Assembly (NCBI GenBank): GCA_900768625.1
Contig: CAAGDO010000122.1
Span: 1-10,910, forward strand
Length of the DNA stretch: 10,910 nt
DNA from: Bacteroidaceae bacterium
Lineage (GTDB): Bacteria > Bacteroidota > Bacteroidia > Bacteroidales > Bacteroidaceae
Reading direction: 5' to 3'
The stretch's first letter is position 1, and each line of letters opens with the position of its first letter. Shown piece by piece: positions 7,173-10,910 of this stretch. Both the position numbers and the translations under genes were made by a program. Under the pieces are notes generated by a model. That model was not told the origin of the DNA, did no database searches, and saw only the letters and a program-made list of their open reading frames with translations.

Positions 7173-7184
7173 TTAATTGTGCAA
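7157..7184. promoter_or_regulatory. putative operator IR1, TTGCACA-N14-TGTGCAA, over the -33 box
   Basis: TTGCACA (7157-7163) and TGTGCAA (7178-7184) are perfect inverted copies with half-site centres 21 bp apart, two helical turns. The -33 TTTG (7169-7172) of the outer-membrane protein promoter lies in the spacer. The site centre is about 36 bp upstream of the predicted transcription start. The arrangement suits a dimeric regulator. Whether it would repress or activate cannot be told from sequence. The same motif recurs at 7220-7247. Confidence 0.6.
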
Positions 7185-7219
7185 AAAATGAGAGTGAGAG
7201 ATGATTTTATTGGCTTAAG

Positions 7220-7247
7220 TTGCACAAATGTATTGTGTGGTGTGCAA
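7220..7247. promoter_or_regulatory. putative operator IR2, second copy of TTGCACA-N14-TGTGCAA
   Basis: TTGCACA (7220-7226) and TGTGCAA (7241-7247) repeat the arms and the exact 14-bp spacing of the site at 7157-7184, while the spacer sequence differs. The two sites are offset by 63 bp, six helical turns, so both would face the same side of the DNA. It lies about 100 bp upstream of the predicted start, in the region between the divergent outer-membrane protein and phosphatase genes. Confidence 0.6.
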
Positions 7248-7435
7248 ATGTGGGTAAGTGGAGTGGGTGGGTTGTTTTTTAGGTTTATGTTCTTTAGAGA
7301 GGCGCGACGTGTTGTTTTCCATTGCTGTTTTTGAGGAGATGAAGATCTGAATGCTTGGTCGTTGTTCTTTGTTCTTTGTGCGGAAAGGGATATACTTTGT
7401 TGGTGGCAGATCTTTTTAGGTTGGCTCATATATAG

Positions 7436-7468
7436 ATGTACGCGCGCGCGTATGCGCGCGTGCGTACG
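7436..7468. repeat. 33-bp alternating purine/pyrimidine, near-palindromic CG-rich tract
   Basis: From A7436 to G7468 purines and pyrimidines alternate without a break, mainly as CG steps with a few TA/TG. Bases 7438-7467 form a 30-bp near-palindrome that starts GTAC and ends GTAC and departs from symmetry only by G-T pairs. Such tracts favour Z-DNA or cruciform extrusion. The surrounding intergenic DNA is AT-rich, so the tract stands out. No T-run follows on either side, so it is not a conventional terminator. Confidence 0.8.
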
Positions 7469-7568
7469 GATAGTATAGTCTTGTAGCAGTTAAGAAGTAA
7501 GGGAGAGGCGATGTGGATGTAATCTCGTTTTAGTTGTGCGTAAGTGGTAATGGTAACGCATTTTATGG

Positions 7569-7576
7569 TATCTTTG
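7569..7576 (+). promoter_or_regulatory. possible -7 element for the phosphatase gene (TATCTTTG)
   Basis: TATCTTTG fits TAnnTTTG exactly on the plus strand, but no TTG lies 19-21 bp upstream. If used, it would give a leader of about 120 nt before the ATG at 7705. It is the best candidate I found in this region, and the evidence is weak. Confidence 0.35.
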
Positions 7577-7704
7577 TTGTCTCCTTGGTGAAATGGGAAT
7601 TTGTGTTTGGGTTTTAGCGACCAAATAAACGAATATGGATTTCCCGTTTAGACAAAGAATAAATAGGTGGATACAGTTTTGATAACTAACACGCAATGAT
7701 ATAA

Positions 7705-8283
7705 ATGGTGGAATTCTATTTGACTAGACATGGCGAAACGGAAGAAAATGTGGCGCATATCTTGCAAGGGCATATGCCAGGTCGATTGACGGAACGGGGT
7801 AAGGAGCAAGCAGCTGAATTGAGAGAAACGTTAGCTGGATTGCATGTGGATTTTCATTTGATACTTTCGAGTCCGTTACGTAGAGCCGTTGATACAGTAG
7901 ACATTATCAATGAAGCTTTTCATCTTCCAGTGGAGTTTGTCCCTTTGCTTTGCGAACGAGATTGGGGAAGTCTGACAGGTACAGTCGTTCCTTCTTGCGG
8001 AATTAATAATATGCCTGAAGATGTGGAAAGCGTTGAGGCTATGTTTCTGCGGGCAACTCGATTTCTTCAACTTTTATGGGATGAATATGAAGGAAAAAAG
8101 ATTCTTGTTGTAGCACATGGACTTTTCAATCGTGTCATTCAGGCCGTATTGCGAGGCGTAACCATTCGTGACGTGCAGCCTATGAGGAATGCTGAATACC
8201 GTTGTTTTCATCTGACGAGTCGGCCTGAGTGGAAATCGCTTGCATCAAAACATTCATCTTCAGATAGTGTTTCTGCAAGTTGA
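7705..8283 (+). CDS. histidine phosphatase family protein (phosphoglycerate mutase-like)
   Basis: This is a small cytoplasmic member of the branch-1 histidine phosphatase superfamily, 192 residues. The catalytic set is complete: the RHGET motif with Arg8 and nucleophile His9, Arg60 in SSPLRRA, the probable acid Glu84 in LCERDWGSLTG, and His138 in VVAHG. The substrate cannot be assigned. Cobalamin-pathway CobC-like, phosphosugar and general phosphatases share this pattern, and no cobalamin genes are nearby. The start at 7705 is fixed by an in-frame TAA immediately before the ATG and by the RHG motif at the expected distance. The last 15 or so residues are Ser-rich and probably disordered. Codon use is more AT-rich than in glnN or dapL, and the gene is isolated between AT-rich gaps, which would fit either low expression or acquisition. 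Confidence 0.92.
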   Translation: MVEFYLTRHGETEENVAHILQGHMPGRLTERGKEQAAELRETLAGLHVDFHLILSSPLRRAVDTVDIINEAFHLPVEFVPLLCERDWGSLTGTVVPSCGINNMPEDVESVEAMFLRATRFLQLLWDEYEGKKILVVAHGLFNRVIQAVLRGVTIRDVQPMRNAEYRCFHLTSRPEWKSLASKHSSSDSVSAS

Positions 8284-8301
8284 TAGGCAACTTGTATATA
8301 C

Positions 8302-8487
8302 TACAATCGTTGATGTTCGTGAATGCATATCAACTATATTGTAATGGGTGTTTATTTTGTGCGGCATAGTATAGTATTCTTTGTGAATATTCCTATGCTC
8401 TAAAATAGAAAGGCTTATCTTTGTGTAAAACACTGAAGAGCAGTGAGATGCGTGTATAATTCTTTAAATGATCTCAGCGTTTTTTTT
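8302..8487 (+). other. hairpin-rich AT-rich stretch ending in T8; possible 3' UTR or small RNA
   Basis: Just after the phosphatase stop codon, three foldable elements follow each other. TACAAT and GTTGAT (8302-8314) pair with ATCAAC and ATTGTA (8329-8343). GCATAG..TATTC pairs with GAATA..CTATGC (8364-8398). CACTG-AAGAG-CAGTG (8431-8445) overlaps and competes with TGAGAT / ATCTCA (8444-8449 with 8471-8476), which is followed by GCG and T8 (8480-8487). A -7-like TATCTTTG lies at 8416-8423 without a good -33. It could be the terminator region of the phosphatase gene or a short RNA starting near 8430. AT-rich DNA forms such stems easily, so confidence is low. The remaining DNA to 8707 shows only short palindromes such as GATTCATGAATC (8597-8608). 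Confidence 0.35.
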
Positions 8488-8707
8488 AAGTATATGAGTA
8501 TGTTTATTATATTAGGAAGGTTTTATAATACTATATGATACAAGGTAGTACATATGTAGGGACATATGGTATTAGTTATTGCGTATAACTATGTATGATT
8601 CATGAATCTGTGGAGGAAATTGGAGAGAGCGTAATTGGATGTCTGCAGAATGCTGTCTGGAATTTTAAAAGATGGGGACAAAATGAGTATTTCCCAATTT
8701 TTTGTTG

Positions 8708-8715
8708 TAACTTTG
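8708..8715 (+). promoter_or_regulatory. -7 promoter element for the Nif3-like gene (TAACTTTG)
   Basis: TAACTTTG matches TAnnTTTG exactly and is identical to the dapL -7 element. It predicts a start near 8722 and a leader of about 30 nt before the ATG at 8752. The -33 region shows no clear TTG. Confidence 0.5.
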
Positions 8716-8751
8716 CATCCGTAAATTCTAGTAAGATTATCATCATACACT

Positions 8752-9534
8752 ATGAAGATAAAGGAAGTCGCTGAGACCCTTGAACGGTTCGCGCCTCTGC
8801 CGCTGCAGGAAAGCTACGATAATGCTGGCTTGCAGATTGGATTAACAGAGGGTGAAGATGTGTCAGGGGTCTTGTTGTGTCTTGATGTCACTGAACAAGT
8901 GATCGATGAGGCCGAACAGAGAGGATGTAATCTCATTGTTTCCCATCATCCACTCGTGTTCCGTCCCTTACGTCATATCGTGGGGCAAACTCAAGTGGAG
9001 CGGTGCGTGGCAATGGCTATCCGTAAGAATATCGCAGTGTATTCTGCCCATACCAACCTGGACAATGCATCGGGTGGCGTGAATTTTGAGATTGCGCGTC
9101 GCGTCGGGTTGCAAAATGTTCAATTCTTGCAGGAAAATGCGCAGCATGATGGCGGAAGTGGAGTGATAGGCGAGTTAGCTCAGTCTGTTACGGCAAAAGA
9201 ATTCGTCAGTCGTTTGCGCGCCACATTCCATATAGATGCGCTATTGCATAATGCTTCGGAACGTAACATGATTCGAAAGGTTGCTCTCTGCGGAGGATCG
9301 GGAGATTTTCTCCTCGATGAAGCTGTGCGCCAAGGTGCAGATGCATTTCTCACCGGAGAAATGAGCTATCATCGTTATTTCGGACATGAAGATGATATTT
9401 TCATCGGTGTGATGGGGCATTATCAGAGTGAGCAATTCACCATTGGGTTGCTTCGTGAGATTCTTCATAAGGCGCATCCTGAACTTCGATTGGTTCAGAC
9501 GGAAGTCAATACTAATCCTGTACAAGTAAACTGA
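8752..9534 (+). CDS. Nif3-like dinuclear metal center protein (short form)
   Basis: This is a member of the Nif3/YbgI/YqfO family, cytoplasmic ring-shaped hexamers with a two-metal site. It has often been annotated as a GTP cyclohydrolase I type 2-like protein, but the true function is unsettled. The metal-ligand motifs are all present: SHHPL (64-68), SAHTNLD (98-104), TGEMSYH (201-207) and GHYQSE (222-227). At 260 residues it is the short form and lacks the PII-like domain inserted in members of about 370 residues. The region between the two metal-binding halves (about 120-175) is compact. The start at 8752 fits the family N-terminus MKIKEVAETLERFAP. It is separated from the next gene by 29 bp and probably shares its transcript. 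Confidence 0.95.
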   Translation: MKIKEVAETLERFAPLPLQESYDNAGLQIGLTEGEDVSGVLLCLDVTEQVIDEAEQRGCNLIVSHHPLVFRPLRHIVGQTQVERCVAMAIRKNIAVYSAHTNLDNASGGVNFEIARRVGLQNVQFLQENAQHDGGSGVIGELAQSVTAKEFVSRLRATFHIDALLHNASERNMIRKVALCGGSGDFLLDEAVRQGADAFLTGEMSYHRYFGHEDDIFIGVMGHYQSEQFTIGLLREILHKAHPELRLVQTEVNTNPVQVN

Positions 9535-9563
9535 CAAACAGAAAACAAATCATACATTCAGTT

Positions 9564-10376
9564 ATGGCAAAAAAAGACGTAGCGGACATGTCCGTTGAAC
9601 AGAAGCTGAAAAACCTCTACCAGCTTCAGACGATGCTTTCAGAAATCGACCGCATCAAGATTCTTCGTGGTGAGCTTCCTCTTGAAGTGCAGGACCTTGA
9701 AGATGAAATCGAAGGTCTGACACATCGTATTGGTAAGTACAATGAGGATATTGAAAGCATGCGTGAGGATATTGCGGCAAAGAAGGCTAAAATCAATGAG
9801 GCGCAGGCTGCTGTAGAACGTTACCGTATGCAGCTTGACGATGTGAAGAATAATCGTGAATACGATATGCTCTCTAAGGAAATAGAATTCCAGAGCCTCG
9901 AGGTTGAACTTCAAAACAAGAAAATCAACGAAACGCAGCGTACAATCGATACTCGTCGCGCCGATATTGAGAATGCTAAGCGTCAGCTTGAGGATCGTCG
10001 TGCAGATCTCGATATGAAGAAGTCTGAGCTTGACGAAATCGTTTCGGAGACAAAGGCTGAAGAGGAAAAGCTTCGCGAGAAGGCTCGCAATCTTGAGCAG
10101 TGCATCGAACCTCGTCTGCTTTCTGCATTCAAGCGTATTCGCAAGAATTCACGTAATGGTCTTGGTATCGTTTATGTGCAGCGTGATGCTTGCGGTGGTT
10201 GCTTCAATAAGATTCCGCCCCAGCGTCAGCTTGATATCCGTATGCGTAAGAAGATTATCGTGTGTGAGTACTGTGGACGTATTATGATTGACCCTGAATT
10301 GGCAGGTGTGAAAATCGAAAAGCCCTCAGAGGAAAAGCCCAAGCGTCGTGTACGTCGTACGAAGAAGGAAGATTGA
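9564..10376 (+). CDS. coiled-coil protein with C-terminal C4 zinc ribbon
   Basis: The protein has 270 residues and two clear parts. Residues 10-185 are almost wholly charged, heptad-like coiled coil including the family motif NREYDMLSKEIE (97-108). Residues 200-240 hold a zinc ribbon with Cys210-x2-Cys213 and Cys234-x2-Cys237. The family has distant members such as Chlamydia CdsZ and Helicobacter FlgZ (HP0958), which act as chaperone or adaptor proteins in secretion and flagellar systems. No such system is visible here, so the role is open. The conserved RNGLGIVYVQRDACGGC run marks it securely. The tail (252-270) is Lys/Arg/Glu-rich and might contact nucleic acid or another protein. It follows the Nif3-like gene by 29 bp, has no separate promoter that I can see, and ends at the terminator 10404-10459. 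Cys180 is an extra cysteine outside the ribbon. Confidence 0.93.
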   Translation: MAKKDVADMSVEQKLKNLYQLQTMLSEIDRIKILRGELPLEVQDLEDEIEGLTHRIGKYNEDIESMREDIAAKKAKINEAQAAVERYRMQLDDVKNNREYDMLSKEIEFQSLEVELQNKKINETQRTIDTRRADIENAKRQLEDRRADLDMKKSELDEIVSETKAEEEKLREKARNLEQCIEPRLLSAFKRIRKNSRNGLGIVYVQRDACGGCFNKIPPQRQLDIRMRKKIIVCEYCGRIMIDPELAGVKIEKPSEEKPKRRVRRTKKED

Positions 10377-10403
10377 TACCGTCTTTGTCTTTTATTTAAT
10401 TGT

Positions 10404-10459
10404 AAGGCATTGCTCCATGTTTTCCATGTTCCATGGTCATGGCGCAATGCCTTTCTTTT
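10404..10459 (+). terminator. intrinsic terminator of the Nif3/zinc-ribbon unit
   Basis: AAGGCATTGC (10404-10413) pairs perfectly with GCAATGCCTT (10444-10453). After one mismatch, CCATG (10415-10419) pairs with CATGG (10438-10442). A T-rich tail TTTCTTTTG follows. The loop holds further CCATG copies (10424-10428 and 10431-10435), so alternative pairings are possible. It starts 28 nt after the stop codon. Confidence 0.85.
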
Positions 10460-10910
10460 GTCGTTGTTTGTATTTTGGGATTCGTAGATATAATCTTTTT
10501 AATATAACCGTGAAATATATGTATTAGTAAAATATCTAAATTGTAATTTGCATTGTAAGATTGTGAAATATAATGAATACGAAGCGAATGATACTACTAT
10601 GAATGTGTGCTATATGAATAACAGATAGTAGTAGGCCTGTATACAGGGAATGGTGTTTGGTTTGTTTGGTGATATCTGAAGTAGGCGAATTATGCATTAG
10701 GAATTTCTGTTTTCAAACGAGTTCAGTCTATACAATCTTGGAGCTATATGCAAGAAAGTCTCCATAGTCAGTTCTTTATTTGAATCAGCTTTCACCAATC
10801 CTTGGCATTGGTTAATTCGTGCTGTAAATGTTCTCAAGTTTCGGATTTAGAATTGGCGATTAAATTTATTGCATAAAAAAGGCTTTGAGCATTTCCGTAT
10901 GTCGCGGAAA
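10460..10910. other. AT-rich non-coding region to the window end
   Basis: No gene is supported on either strand. Visible structure includes TACTACTAT (10592-10600) with its perfect inverted copy ATAGTAGTA (10625-10633), the 12-bp palindrome CCTGTATACAGG (10636-10647), and TTTCCG / CGGAAA (10892-10897 with 10905-10910) cut off by the window edge. Frames open from the right edge on the minus strand run only 14-24 codons before a stop, so a truncated gene there cannot be claimed. Confidence 0.6.

Larger units (their letters stand above)
7248..7704. other. non-coding divergent intergenic region
   Basis: No credible gene is seen on either strand. The stretch contains repeated TTGTTCTTTG-like pyrimidine-rich sequence at about 7360-7380, the alternating CG-rich tract at 7436-7468 and a -7-like element at 7569-7576. 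Minus-strand frames open across part of it encode Ser/Gln/Thr/Asn-rich nonsense and lack any recognisable domain. Confidence 0.6.

Noticed and set aside
7154..7429. Minus-strand 91-codon frame upstream of the outer-membrane protein gene
   Set aside because: The composition is low-complexity Ser/Gln/Asn/Thr/Lys, and it would overlap the predicted promoter -33 box and both inverted repeats. No homologous pattern was recognised.
7436..7468. CG-rich near-palindrome as an intrinsic terminator
   Set aside because: There is no T-run after the stem on either strand and no gene ends nearby; both flanking genes start, rather than end, in this gap.
10460..10910. tRNA gene or attachment site in the right-hand non-coding region
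   Set aside because: No cloverleaf, no GTTC-type T-arm consensus with a CCA end and no direct repeat pair was found.

Overview
The window reads as chromosomal DNA from a member of the Bacteroidota, probably order Bacteroidales and possibly Prevotella-like. Four observations support this. The glutamine synthetase is of type III. Lysine/cell-wall diaminopimelate is made through the DapL aminotransferase route. There is an OmpP1/FadL-type outer-membrane protein of the kind typical of this phylum. Several genes are preceded by the Bacteroidota -7 element TAnnTTTG, and none has a clear Shine-Dalgarno sequence. The genus is an inference.

Layout. The left half is read on the minus strand. dapF (diaminopimelate epimerase) has its own promoter and an intrinsic terminator. 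dapL (LL-diaminopimelate aminotransferase) has a separate -7 element, and glnN (glutamine synthetase III) follows it after 70 bp with no terminator or promoter that I can see. glnN ends at a strong hairpin (107-159) that could also stop a possible truncated plus-strand gene entering from the left edge. A minus-strand gene for an OmpP1/FadL-family outer-membrane protein (5529-7112) follows, with its own promoter and terminator. From about 7.5 kb onward the genes are on the plus strand: a histidine-phosphatase-family protein, then a Nif3-like metalloprotein and a coiled-coil/zinc-ribbon protein that look co-transcribed and end at a terminator at 10404-10459.

The protein genes are mostly housekeeping. 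DapL and DapF carry out consecutive steps, from tetrahydrodipicolinate to LL-DAP to meso-DAP, feeding peptidoglycan and lysine. Glutamine synthetase sits with them at the glutamate/ammonia node. The Nif3/zinc-ribbon pair is a recurring bacterial neighbourhood of poorly defined function.

The most unusual content is non-coding. (1) Upstream of the outer-membrane protein gene, the spaced inverted repeat TTGCACA-N14-TGTGCAA occurs twice. All four half-sites lie at multiples of 21 bp, and one copy covers the promoter -33 element. (2) Between dapF and the outer-membrane protein gene, an apparently complete orphan transcription unit runs from a promoter at 5067-5098 through a row of hairpins to a terminator at 5321-5344, which suggests a structured RNA of about 240 nt. 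(3) A second, weaker hairpin-rich stretch ending in T8 lies after the phosphatase gene. (4) A 33-bp alternating purine/pyrimidine tract, also a near-palindrome, lies upstream of the phosphatase gene. I saw no tRNA, rRNA, CRISPR array, insertion sequence or transposase.
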